From Mytilus californianus (lineage: Eukaryota > Mollusca > Bivalvia > Mytilida > Mytilidae): a DNA stretch of 64,000 nt. The DNA lies in assembly GCF_021869535.1 (NCBI RefSeq), contig NW_026262679.1:43632426-43696425 (forward strand), in the 5' to 3' direction. The notes under the pieces are model-generated. The model was not told the origin of the DNA. It made no database searches and saw only the letters and a program-made list of their open reading frames with translations. The translations under genes and the position numbers were made by a program. This document shows, in pieces, positions 35,423 to 45,172 of the stretch (positions are counted from its first letter, which is position 1; the number at the start of each line of letters is the position of its first letter).

Positions 35423-35658
35423 CTACAGAGAGCTGTAAAAAATGTAGAATAAGTAGTTTTCTTTTGTCCTAACAATGCCAAGTATCCTGCTGGTGATGTA
35501 GAATTGCCTGGTGACATAGCCATCTGATCAATATTCTGGTTGCTTAACCAAACTAGAATTGCTCTAACCAGGAACGCATCTCTGTCAGGATGATTCTTGA
35601 AAGGTTTCTCTAAGTATTCTATAAGATCCTCAAAGGTGGAGGACACATCAGCTGGTGC
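35423..35658 (-). CDS. KY-like gene exon 3, first half of transglutaminase-like domain (catalytic Cys absent)
   Basis: Encodes residues 101-178 plus two bases of Arg179. The acceptor is ACATAAAAAG|GCACCA and the donor is TGTAG|GTAACG. It contains the helix pattern of the domain: STFEDLIEYLEKPF, then the DAFLVRAILVWLSNQNID helix. In active relatives the next helix begins GVCEGYANLFKALC; here it reads QKKTTYSTFFTALC. Counting back from the shared Tyr and the ALC end, the nucleophilic Cys position is Lys167. An alternative acceptor 44 bases upstream (35702) would need one extra base of phase from exon 2 and is less likely. Confidence 0.85.
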
Positions 35659-36733
35659 CTTTTTATGTCGCGGAATTGAAAGGTAGAAATTATAAGAGCA
35701 ATCTGTATTCAAATTTACATTTTAGCAATCGAAAGGTATGAAGTTAGCAGCAGTTATATTTGTATACATTTTGGATAATATTTTAGACAGCGTAAATACT
35801 CTTAACAGGATTAAAATGATATATATATATATATTTTTGTCAATTATGGCACTGAGCAGATGTCATCATAATAACATGATAAAATAAAATAATACAATAC
35901 TATTATTTAAACGTATTGTTTTCATTTCTTCCATACAAAATCGCAATATTTGCATTATTTAACTTCATCACTATTTCGTAGGGTACAACTTTTATTTAGT
36001 AACTCTAGAAAAAGCACATCATTTGCGTTCAATAGATACATCTTTGATCAAAGTCAAACTAAAAATATGGTGATCAAAGAACTATATGAATTTGGAAACT
36101 TTATAAACAATGTATAAAAAAAAATCAATGCATTTGGTGGTGTATGGTTTTATCATCTGGAAACAGACATATTAAATATGCTTTTCACTTCATACTATTA
36201 AAGTACATTAAACTTTTTGTACGGAGATATCAAATACACCAATGTTAGTCTGTGTAAAGACATGATAAGCGTGTGATAAAAATGTGCTTTGTCGCCATTT
36301 TTCAACTTTTTTGAAAGAGGTCAATCGTTCTTAGTTGTGAACTACAAAAGCTACGTTTTGAAAAAAATATCTTTTTTCAAAGTGGAATTATTTTTCCTAA
36401 ATAACACTATCTCATGAATAAGATTTTTTTTCTAAACTAAAATCAAATATTAAATGAACGACCATGATGTTTTTTTTCCAAAATATTTGATTGTGTAGAA
36501 TAAAAGTAACAGATTAAAATTTATCAATATTTTCAGTGGTGAACGCACTGGCTCTTAGATAATTTAGGTAAAACTTGACCAATATATGCAAGGTATTTTT
36601 TTTTAGTTTTTAAGAATCACTCTCAGAGATACTAATAATGAATATATTTCCCTTATCAAATGAGCAAAGTTGTCATATTTACATACATAACATACAACAT
36701 AGACTACTTCGGTAATTTTTTTTTTTACCAAAT

Positions 36734-36764
<31 letters not shown>

Positions 36765-36903
36765 AAAAAAAAAAAAAAAAACAAAAAACAAAAAAACAAA
36801 AAAACTCGGGTTTCTCCCTGAAGATCATATGATTGATGCCTTATTGATACACATTTTAAAGTATAACGTTGCTGACATAGTTTTATCGAATTAAATTTCT
36901 TAC
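35659..36903. other. Intron between exons 3 and 2
   Basis: AT-rich, with (TA)n at 35818-35835 and a C20/A30 homopolymer block at 36737-36790. No further exon is needed by phase and none was seen. The frame at 36603-36791 is the homopolymer read through. Confidence 0.55.
36737..36790. repeat. Poly-C / poly-A homopolymer block
   Basis: About 20 C followed by about 26 A and AAAC units. Length in such blocks is often wrong in assemblies. Confidence 0.95.
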
Positions 36904-37068
36904 ATTTCTTGCATAATTGTCTATCTGTTCCTGGTTAATTATTTCATTGCCGTTTTCGTCTGTTCCGTCATTTGAACCTTTCCTTGCAAACAACATTTGA
37001 AATATTTTGTGACTATCATCATTGGCTTTTGGTTCAGGATAACCTTCCTCTGTTGGTTCAAGTTGTAT
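36904..37068 (-). CDS. KY-like gene exon 2, linker leading into the transglutaminase-like domain
   Basis: Encodes 55 residues (46-100), from IQLEPTEEGYPEP to INQEQIDNYARN. The acceptor is TTTCGTCAG|ATA and the donor is AAT|GTAAGA, both phase 0. The first 40 residues are polar and acidic like exon 1. The end, IDNYARN, is the start of the KY-type domain and joins APADV of exon 3 to give the family pattern ID-x-Y-A-x-x-A-P. That match decided the acceptor chosen for exon 3. The exon holds no catalytic residues. Confidence 0.78.
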
Positions 37069-37164
37069 CTGACGAAAGCAAAAACATCTGTTTTTCTTTG
37101 TATAAGTTGTGATACGAGACTTTCTAAGGTTGTTTGAATTGTTTGACATTTAGTCATACCGGTA

Positions 37165-37310
37165 CCTTTTATAGCTTACAATCCTTTTTTTTGCTCATTT
37201 ATGAAGGCTGTGCGGTGACCTTTAGTTGTTTACACCTTTGTCCTTTGGTCTTAATGGATAGTTTTCGCATTGGAAACAATACCTCTTCTCCTTATTTCTA
37301 TATTAATATC
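37165..37310 (+). repeat. Short tail A copy in intron 1
   Basis: TTTATAGCTTACAATCC, GAAGGCTGTGCGGTGACC and GGATAGTTTTCGCATTGG, a diverged tail opposite to the gene. Confidence 0.65.
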
Positions 37311-37724
37311 ACATCTTTAATATGAAAAAAGTATGTAGGAAAAGAAGGAAGAAACCAAGACATAATCGAGCAGTTCAAACTTTTGACTTGATGAAAGATT
37401 TTATGGTTCTGTATATAAAAAAAATTTCGAATGTTATTCTTACTTTATTGAGAAAGTGTATACTTTATATAATATACGGTATGGACTATCAACGACAACA
37501 TTTGTTTTTGCTGACCGTCATTGTCAAATTTACTATCCATTACACCTTTTTTGGCGTCTTTGTTAGATTAATTTGTATGTTTGTTTGAATTTTTTAGTCA
37601 GTTGTGTTGTATATCTGTGATGCATGTTTACACAGTTTTGGTTGCTGGATCTTAATTAATGTCACATTAACCTATTATGTCTGTTTGGGTTTTACCTAAT
37701 TTTGTTAATATACTGGTACTATAA

Positions 37725-37875
37725 ACAACTGTCATACAAGTGGGAGGTTTAGCTAGCTATAAAACCAGATTTAGCCCATCATTGTCTTCGGAAATGCCTG
37801 TACCATGTCGGGAATATGGTAGACTTTCCCCATTTTGAATTTGCCTTGGGAGTTCGGTATATTTGTTATACTTTT
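37725..37875 (+). repeat. Repeat B copy next to exon 1
   Basis: ACTGTCATACAAGTGGGAGG, GCTAGCTATAAAACCAGA and GCCTGTACCATGTCGGGAAT. It ends about 10 bp from the exon 1 donor site. Confidence 0.75.
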
Positions 37876-37883
37876 CTACTTAC

Positions 37884-38018
37884 CTCATCAGAATCATTTT
37901 CAAACTCGTATAAAAAATCACTTCCATCTTCCTCTGTATCATTTGGAGGTGTATTTCTCGTTTTAGGTGTTGGCTGAATATTATCAAATTCATTCGTCTT
38001 ACTACCACACAAACCCAT
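37884..38018 (-). CDS. KY-like gene exon 1, N-terminal lipidation signal and acidic linker
   Basis: Encodes residues 1-45, starting MGLCGSKTNEF and ending NDSDE. An in-frame TAG lies directly before the ATG, which fixes this ATG as the first one available in the frame. The start MG-x-x-x-S-K matches the N-myristoylation consensus (Gly2, Ser6, Lys7), and Cys4 could be palmitoylated; together they suggest attachment to the inner face of a membrane. The rest is polar and acidic, probably disordered. The exon ends GAG|GTAAGT in phase 0 and joins exon 2 in frame. A copy of repeat B ends about 10 bp downstream of the donor site. The assignment to this gene rests on phase, order and composition, not on a transcript. 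Confidence 0.72.
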
Positions 38019-38212
38019 CTAGAGTTTCCTTTATAGCAAAAAATAAAAGAAAAGGGCTACATGTAAGAATGTAAGACGGATTAAATTTGATTAACCGTAC
38101 TAGTATGTACCACGTTATAACATATGACTTTGTTATATCTTTGTGATTATAGAAAGGATTATCATCAATGGATTATTGCCAATACGCTGACTGAAATATG
38201 TAACGATCATAA

Positions 38213-38310
38213 TGCAATCAGACAAATGAAACATGACATTAGACAAATGAACCATCACATTAGACAAATGAAACATCACATTAGACAAATGAAACATCAC
38301 ATTAGACCAG
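38213..38310 (+). repeat. 21-bp minisatellite in a small reading frame
   Basis: Four to five units of AGACAAATGAAACATCACATT (variants GACATT and AACCAT). Because 21 is a multiple of three, the plus-strand frame 38124-38327 reads IRQMKHH repeats. It lies just upstream of the KY-like gene on the opposite strand. No evidence that it is translated. Confidence 0.85.
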
Positions 38311-38522
38311 TATATTTTTCAAAATAAGTTCTTCTCAGTTATGGACAGCCTTCTTGCATTTCACACTCACGGAATATATAGTTTAAACAATTTTTTTTAT
38401 CATAATAGATATTTCACATAATAATAAATGATTTAGAAAAGCATAAAAAATAACGTTTAATGTCGATAAATAAACCTCTATCTGATTAACACGCATAGTG
38501 CATGAACTATTTGAACACGTGT

Positions 38523-38805
38523 TTCCTATACAGGATATGCAATCACCCCGTGGGGTTGACTGAAGATAGAAATATAAGCATCCGTTGCCATTTGGCACTG
38601 GTCAAAACTGACGTTGAATAAGATGCCAAATGTAGAGAGCGTGTCACGCTCTGTTAACCATAAGAACCATTGCAACAAATCTTTTATGGGTCCGTAGGTG
38701 AGTTTTGCAAAGCAAAATTTATGCCTATTCAACAAAGTAATTGCCCTCGTTTGAAGGTTTAATTCGAAATCGTCTTCCTTCATCCCGGTCCACCAGCTTT
38801 GCAGA
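38523..38805 (-). pseudogene. Coding-like fragment of unknown family
   Basis: The minus-strand frame reads ALQSWWTGMKEDDFELN, LQTRAITLLNRHKFCFAKLT, YGPIKDLLQWFLWLTERDTL and onward to a stop after QPHGVIAYPV. The composition (Trp, balanced charges, few Asn/Ile runs) is far more protein-like than the surrounding random frames. I do not recognise the family. Upstream, the frame meets repeat E sequence at 38826-38880, so it is probably a fragment carried by or truncated by a repeat. It could alternatively be an exon of a neighbouring gene. Confidence 0.4.
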
Positions 38806-38825
38806 GCTCTTATTTGTTATTTTGT

Positions 38826-38880
38826 TATCGTCGTGAATATGCGTGAAATATTTGCCACTGAACGATAAGCAAACTACAAA
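38826..38880 (+). repeat. Repeat E end fragment
   Basis: TTATCGTCGTGAATATGCGT followed by GAAATATTTGCCACTGAACG, matching 17440-17488 and 24020-24058. Confidence 0.7.
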
Positions 38881-39143
38881 ACATTCAAATATGTTTCAGA
38901 GAGGTGTTTATGCAGTCTTAAACTAAGGTCTCGTTGTCCTATTATTTACAATTTCCTTTTTTTTAATTCATATAATAAAAAAAATGAAAATGAGCACTAC
39001 AAAAATTTAAAAAAAATCCATTGTAATTCCAACTCAGACATCCTCCAAAGAAAATGGAGAACATTAAAACAAAACTTTAAAGGTCAAATATATAATGTAA
39101 TGGGAGAGATCTATTGCCAGATATTTGTAGAAAGTATATTGCA

Positions 39144-39203
39144 AGATTTCACCAATTACTTTTTATTTAAATAATTGAATTTAAAAAGTAATTGGTGAAA
39201 TCT
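39144..39203. repeat. Perfect 21-bp hairpin
   Basis: AGATTTCACCAATTACTTTTT (arm given in pieces: AGATTTCACCAA plus TTACTTTTT) at 39144-39164 pairs exactly with 39183-39203 across an 18-base AT loop. No TTAA or other duplication flanks it. Confidence 0.85.
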
Positions 39204-40230
39204 TTATTTACGGCTCAGGCATTTGCACACGTAATTAAAGATTCGAGTTCTCATACTATTTTGTAGGCACAAATGTTTGATTGGTATGGAAAATTTAATA
39301 TCAACAGGCAATGAGAAGCATTGAAAATGTTAAAAAGAATAGGATTTACCCAAGTTGAGACATGAATGTATCATTTTGACGAAAAATACCAAAATCTTCA
39401 TAATAATTAATTCTTCATATAATTTTTTTTTTAGGTTGTTTGAATTCAAATCTTTAAATGTGAAATTTAACTATACACATTGCATCAGATTGTCGGTCAA
39501 AGTAGATGACAATAGCAGCCTTTGTTATGGTAGTCAATATTCTAATCTAGTCTACTATAAGTTGTTGAAAAATAAGTAGGCTTATAATTATCAATAAATG
39601 CATATTGAATTGTTAGTTAGAAATTCGATTCACATGCACTCTGGGATGGACCTGTTTTTTTTCAATTTCTTTCGTACCAATGATTTCAATGAAATTTCTG
39701 CCTTGTTTCGTTTTATTTTCCTTGATTCAAAATGCTCTTGTCATTGCCACGAAGTTTTTAAAACAGGAATTACAAATGGTTCCAAGCTAGTGAAAAGCCA
39801 ATAACGACTAATAAATAAATCATGTTCTCCAAGACTTAAGCCATGTTTATTTCGGATTCACGATAACAAAAACTTTCCGTTTTGTTTGAGCACTTAAACG
39901 CTTAGTATACTAAAAAGAAATAAGTCCTCCCACTTTGGACCAAAGTGATTTAAAGGACCTTTTGACATTTTTTTCAAAAACAAAAATGACCTCAGTTTCG
40001 TTTTGATCTGTATTCTTTTGTGGAGATTACCACTCGTCCAGAACAGCATTATAGCCCACGGTGTCATGACATATTTGTTCAATAATATCCCTCGAAGTGT
40101 TATCATTATGAATTCTATCGAAAGTTTGCGTATTGAGATATTCGGCTCGGGACAGTTCTCCAATATATTAAGAAATTATATCATAAAGCTCTTCACCTTT
40201 GTTCTTTATTTTGCCTTTTAATATTTTTTT
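39204..40230. other. No feature recognised
   Basis: AT-rich; several 65-90-codon frames without family signature or splice support. Confidence 0.4.
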
Positions 40231-40236
40231 ATTCGA

Positions 40237-40280
40237 GCGTCACTGATGAGTCTTTTGTAGACGAAAAGCGCGTCTGGCGT
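40237..40280 (+). ncRNA. Hammerhead ribozyme, type I, complete stem II
   Basis: GCGTCA (stem I) then CTGATGAG (40243-40250); stem II GTCT/AGAC closed by a TTTGT loop (40250-40262); GAAA (40263-40266); A-GCGC short stem III; GTC cleavage triplet (40272-40274); TGGCGT stem I return (40275-40280), which pairs with GCGTCA including wobble pairs. Cleavage is expected after 40274. The base after GAAA is A where the family usually has C, so the one or two base pairs of stem III are weakened. Such minimal type I ribozymes are known from Penelope-like elements and from retrozymes of mussels. Confidence 0.82.
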
Positions 40281-40309
40281 ACTAAGATTGCTATCTATGA
40301 TGAGTTTAG

Positions 40310-40460
40310 TTAGAACTTCCTTTATGGTTTCATTGCAGGGTACTCGCCTCGAGTTTGAGAATTCGTGGGTTCAATCACCAATCGGAGCAGCAAAGGACTT
40401 CAAAATTGGTATTATCTGCCACACCGCTTTTAAAGTCCTTGGTTGCTGCAGCCGCTTATT
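40310..40460 (+). repeat. tRNA-derived SINE
   Basis: Head ATGGTTTCATTGCAGGGTAC (A-box-like) and GTGGGTTCAATCACC (B box, about 40366-40380), followed by AGCAGCAAAGGACTTCAAAA and its partial inverse TTTTAAAGTCCTTGG. This matches the layout of mussel tRNA-derived SINEs. The box spacing is tRNA-like, but stems are degenerate. It directly follows the hammerhead element. Confidence 0.65.
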
Positions 40461-40955
40461 GAACCTAAGATTTCCTAAGTCAGTAAACAATTCTCACAAG
40501 CTGCCCGTAAAACGTTAAATTAAAGCAGAAAGTTGAACATTTGATATGACTTAATTCCATTTAGATTGTATTAAATAAAACGTTATTCTGAAAATGATAT
40601 TAAGTTTGACATTATGTGTGTGCGTGTATAAAACAAAAAAGTTTAAATTTCTATATACGTATTACAAAATTTGCAACGCTATCAAGTCTAGTATTTAAAT
40701 TATCATGCTTTTTTATCAGATAATTGTTTTCGAACAATTCTCAAGTTGTCTCTAAAGAATCTCAACTTGTCAAACAACGTGGCCTTTAAAGTGTAACCTG
40801 TTTTAAGAATTAAAAAAATCATATTAAAACTACAAAATAAATGTAAGCAAAATAGTTTTAGGTCAGCGTCACTTACAACTAGAGACATAACCTAAACTGG
40901 CCTTTTAAACTAGCAATCTGACATCGACACACAGACTACTACAAACAAGAATCAA
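40461..40955. other. No feature recognised
   Basis: AT-rich with a GTGTGCGTGTATAAAAC stretch near 40615. No gene or known repeat. Confidence 0.4.
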
Positions 40956-40959
40956 AGTA

Positions 40960-41480
40960 CTGAAGTACTGAACATCGGATGACCACAAGTTCTTGGGGAT
41001 GGTCAAAAGCACTTGTTTCAGAAAAAAACAACATATCTCTTTACCTGAAACTGAGGTTAATGTACAGAGATATATTTTTTTCTGAGACAAGTTCGTGCGT
41101 GGATGATGAATAAATGACAGGAAATTCAACTTCACCGTAATAACTATTATATTGTAGTGATACAAATCAGTATACATGGTGGACACTTTTCTGTAAGATT
41201 GGATACGAGTAGGCATTCATATTTTCCCGCAAAAACAATTACAGAGTTACCGGTCCTCGCAAAAAGTTCTCTGAGATATTCTTCCGCATGCTTTAACACA
41301 ATTTTACGGTACGTCTGCATTGATATTATCAATGATTTTTTACTTATATATATATATATATCTAACTACAAAACATTTTCATATTATTAATTTATGTTGT
41401 AAACAAAAATATTTTTATCAGTATTCATTGAAGAGATGTATTTATATCAAACGATAAGGAATGTTATTTTGCATTCGTTT
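40960..41480 (-). repeat. Repeat E, second long copy (inverted relative to 23370-24060)
   Basis: On the minus strand: GCAAAATAACATTCCTTATC, GCATGCGGAAGAATATCTC, TAGTTATTACGGTGAAGTTG and TTTTTTTCTGAGACAAGTGC. It contains 40-bp segments absent from the other copy and a (TA)n run near 41344-41360. Confidence 0.78.
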
Positions 41481-42059
41481 ATGTGCGCATATTTATCATG
41501 TTTATAGATCGGTTACAAACCCAAAACTAATTTACATAATGGAAATCTAGGCGATAGCAATACATCTGAATGACCCCAAGGTCATCGCGATGTAAAAACC
41601 ACTAGGTCGCATCGGAAAATGTACTGAAAATGAAGTCATTATCAACAACTTGGATAGTTCATACAATGTCATGCCAATTTCGACAATGAACATTTAATAA
41701 AATTATGTATATTCTGTGTGTACCTTAATTCGTGATGGCTCGGATAGGATAAATACATCTATACTATTAAATCTATACTATTAAATTTGGAGACCAAAAT
41801 TTTTTAGCCGCTTTGTCTCCGAGCCGACGATCGTCTGAAGTATTATATAATAATAAATAGTTAGTGTATGTAATGTACTTTATAACTTCATATAGTAATT
41901 GCTTTAATTAGCGTAGCTTAATTAATTAAACCCCAAATAAAGTTCCGTAGCTGGTTCCTTGTCGTCTACGTTTTGTAAGCAGGCTGAAATGGTTTTGTAT
42001 TCAATTTGTCTTGAATTTATGACAACTCGCGCGGCTCACAGCCAACTCACACATTCTTA
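41481..42059. other. No gene seen; possible repeat start at 41755
   Basis: A direct repeat ATCTATACTATTAAAT occurs twice at 41757-41786, followed by TTTAGCCGCTTTGTCTCCGA, probably the edge of an interspersed repeat. Nothing else recognised. Confidence 0.4.
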
Positions 42060-42485
42060 CTAATTATTACAACTTGCATCACTTTATCAAACTCGCACCA
42101 TTCAAAAAAAAAAAAGAAAAGAAATATAATAAACTCGAAGAAATGTGTTTAATCATTAGATTGTTTTCTTCTTCTCTTAGTAAATTCCTCCTTTCTCGGA
42201 GCACCGGTGTCACACAGAGACAAAACTCGCACCACTCGAAAAAAAATACTACAAACTCGCACCACTGAAGAAATGTTTTAAATCATCAGAGAGTTCTAGA
42301 TTGTCTTCTATTAGTTATTTCCTCCGTTCTTGAACTTGACTCGCACCTTTCGAAAAAAAAACCAAAAAAAACTACAAACTAGCACCACTGAAAAATGTTT
42401 TAATCATCAGTGTTCTAGGTTGTCTTCTTCTTCTCTGAGTTATTTCCTCCGTTCTAGGAGCACCTGTGTAACACCGAGACAGAAG
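42060..42485. repeat. Tandem array of about 130-bp units, three copies
   Basis: Each unit has AACTCGCACCA plus an A-rich run, GAAATGTTTTAAATCATCAG, TTGTCTTCTTCTTCTCT and TTATTTCCTCCGTTCT, and two carry GGAGCACCKGTGT. Spacing is irregular (about 110-165 bp). Confidence 0.75.
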
Positions 42486-42714
42486 CTACTTAAAGATTGG
42501 ACAGTCAAACTCCTATGGAAGAAGAACTGACAAACTTATCAAAACTATCAACATAATGCTCCAGTGCATAAAAACAGTTTGAGAAACACGAATCCAAGCT
42601 GTGTATCACCATAAACATTTCAAGAATTCTTCAAATCGCGATCGCGCGGGTTTTTTCTAATTTGTTCATAAACTTAGTCTTATTCTTATGTAAAAAATAA
42701 GGAAATGATGTAAG

Positions 42715-42850
42715 AATACCTTTCCATAAAGACAAAAGGACAAAGATGTAAACAATTGCAGGTAACTGTATGGCTTCAACAATAAGCGAAACCCATACTT
42801 TATAGTAAGCTATCATAGGCCCGGTATAACAAAATGTAAAAACAATTCAA
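42715..42850 (-). repeat. Short tail A copy, diverged
   Basis: ACTGTATGGCTTCAACAATA, CCCATACTTTATAGTAAGCT and GGCCCGGTATAACAAAATG. The terminal GTTGTCTCATTGG block is lost. Confidence 0.6.
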
Positions 42851-43003
42851 AAGTATTATTCGTCAATGTTGAATTTTTCTTGAATGGTCGTTACCACGGG
42901 ATGTAGTTTCAAAAATGCTTAAAAGATATCTATTATGGTATGTTGCTTCTCCAACTAGGCAATGATTAATTCTACAAAAATGACTCAGTGTCCTAAAGCT
43001 AAT

Positions 43004-43114
43004 AGAGTTAAGTTTGTTTATCCCACTTTTCATTATAAAGCTTGGATTTTCTTTGGGAAAAGAGTTGAGTTTTTTTATACCACTTTTCATTATAAAGCTT
43101 GGATTATCTTTCGG
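43004..43114. repeat. 57-bp tandem duplication
   Basis: Copies at 43004-43060 and 43061-43114 share CACTTTTCATTATAAAGCTT with GGATT and CTTTSGG. The ORF MKSGIKKLNS over it is repeat-derived. Confidence 0.85.
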
Positions 43115-44992
43115 TAAAAAAAACCCTCAAAACAAAAAACCACAACGTACCAAAAATTAACAAGATTGACCCAATTACCAACCTAATATTTCTTACAACA
43201 AGGCATATTACGTTCGTAAGAAAAAAAACTAAATTTGTCTGACTGCACATTTAAGTCTATGAAAAACGAAATAAAGCAATTAAACTTGACGAGGAAAATT
43301 TCACTTTCTTTTTTCTACTTAAGGTATTACTACATGTACATGTATTTCTCAGATGACATAAGCATAATAATCATATACACATGACTGCGATTTCGCAAGT
43401 CCCTTATAGTTAATGTTGGTATTTTTGTTGAATTTAACTCCTAATATACATTTTAAAGCAGGGTTCCTCTCGTGAAAACCCCAATTAAAAAGTGGAAGCG
43501 GGACCGGAAAAAGAGTACCTTTTTAGTTGTGTGATATCTCCTACAACATGGGTTTAACCGTGGATCAATGTTGATTTTTATACTTTATAATTTATAATAT
43601 CAAATTAAATGGCGCAATATGGTAGCGATCAAGTCAGACTCTACACGCTCTTTTGTTAACAAAGTAATTGACATTTAAATATAAAGTTAATTTTTAAAAA
43701 CCTTTTTACACTGTTTTCAAGCTTTTTTCAAGGTTTTTAAAAAAACTTAAATACTCTTTGTACGTAAATGTCAGGCGATGAATACAAATTTTTATTACCT
43801 GATATGTTTATTTTAGTACTTGACAGTGCGTACCACCTAATGCCAGTAATTTTTTAATTTGTATTTTCTCTGTTGTCATTTGTAACCAAAAAATCACTAT
43901 CAGAATACTTATTTATCAATATTCAAAGTACCTCGTAACAATATCCGTTTTTAGCTGACTTAGATAAAATGCATTGTTTGAGTAAATACAATATTATGTT
44001 AGGTTATCGCCCTGACAATATTCCGATAAACATACATAAAATATGTCGTTAAAATATTTACAGAGCTGTCTTTAGTATTTACATTTCAGGTAGCACATCA
44101 TAATATTTAATGTAATTATATCAGCTATGATTGATAAAGATGTTCTTATATGATTTACAAGAATTTTTTCCCGCATATTTTCATTTAAACGAAGTTGAAT
44201 AAGATTATAAGAAGATTATAGGTTATGCCGAGGAGGTAGCAACCAAACAATACACCCCCTTTTAGGAACGACATCTCAATGATAGGATCCGGTCTCCATG
44301 ATTATTACCGAGGCGAAGCTAAGGTTGACAATGTTTCATCGATGGATAACAATCCGTCATGTAAACAGCAAAACAGTACGTTACAGTAATTAGAAAAACA
44401 ACAGAAATAAAGCAAGACGTATCTTTTATTTTGACAGTCTATGGAAACGTTCTGAGGCCAAAACGTAGAACTTAAGCATTGTCTTTAAACTTATTGATGA
44501 AAATTCAATTCATAGTCCTTTAATTTATTGATTTTAAATGGTCTGCACGAGAGGATGACATTCAAAAAATTGTCTCAGCTGAGCCATGGGATATAGTAAA
44601 TTATCTCCCTCGTATTAGCCAATCAAAATCTGGCATTTTAATGTGAAGTATAATAATGATAATTAATGCGTTCGACATAGTTCTACAGTTGTAATCCTTA
44701 TAAGTGTTTCGTTGGAATGATATGTTTTTTTTCCTTGGCCTTTTTCACAATTTTTAATTTTTGGCTCGTTTTTCGATTAAGATGTCATCACATCTAACGA
44801 CAATCTATTTGGTCTGTTTATCCCATTAGCAAACAAATAAAATATTTGTTATTGATCTATATGTATTTGAATACGTGATATTTATATCCTGTATGATATT
44901 GTTAAATATTTATATTGAGAATCATTCCATAACACATAAATAAACGATTAATTTGATATGATTGCGTTTCAATTTGGCAGTGCCTAATGTCT
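43115..44992. other. No feature recognised
   Basis: AT-rich unique-looking sequence. No exon with splice borders and no repeat family known to me. Confidence 0.4.
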
Positions 44993-45172
44993 GGCTGTAA
45001 TGTCATGATGTACTAATATTTACTTGTTGGCTGTAATGTCATGATGTACTAATATTTACTTGTTGGCTGTAATGTCATGATGTACTAATATTTACTTGTT
45101 GGCTGTAATGTCATGATGTACTAATATTTACTTGTTGGCTGTAATGTCATGATATACTAATATTTACTTGTT
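44993..45172. repeat. 36-bp tandem repeat, exactly five units
   Basis: Unit GGCTGTAATGTCATGATGTA plus CTAATATTTACTTGTT. Units are identical except ATATAC for ATGTAC in the fifth. No spacers, so it is a minisatellite and not an array of spaced repeats. Confidence 0.97.

Larger units (their letters stand above)
24080..38018 (-). other. Gene span: KY/hillarin-type transglutaminase-like protein (seven coding exons, 3-prime end not found)
   Basis: Seven minus-strand coding exons join with conserved GT/AG borders and consistent phase: 38018-37884, 37068-36904, 35658-35423, 35156-33971, 29053-28885, 26384-26107 and 24250-24080. The spliced product is at least 780 residues. Order: MGLCGSK lipidation-type start; acidic low-complexity linker (about 1-85); transglutaminase-like domain (about 90-260) with the family signatures IDNYARNAPADV and SLWNAVY..NWHIVHPFW; KY-type C-terminal domain (about 260-574); helical region (575-780). 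Proteins of the KY (kyphoscoliosis peptidase) and hillarin group are cytoskeleton-associated. This copy lacks the catalytic residues, so a scaffold or adaptor role is an inference. Introns range from 264 bp to about 4.9 kb and are filled with repeats. The reading frame is open at the last exon, so a terminal exon must lie further left and was not identified. Confidence 0.8.

Noticed and set aside
36603..36791. 62-residue frame rich in Phe and Gly
   Set aside because: Reads through the poly-A/poly-C homopolymer block.
44993..45172. CRISPR-like regularly spaced repeats
   Set aside because: The 36-bp units are directly joined without spacers, and the genome is animal.
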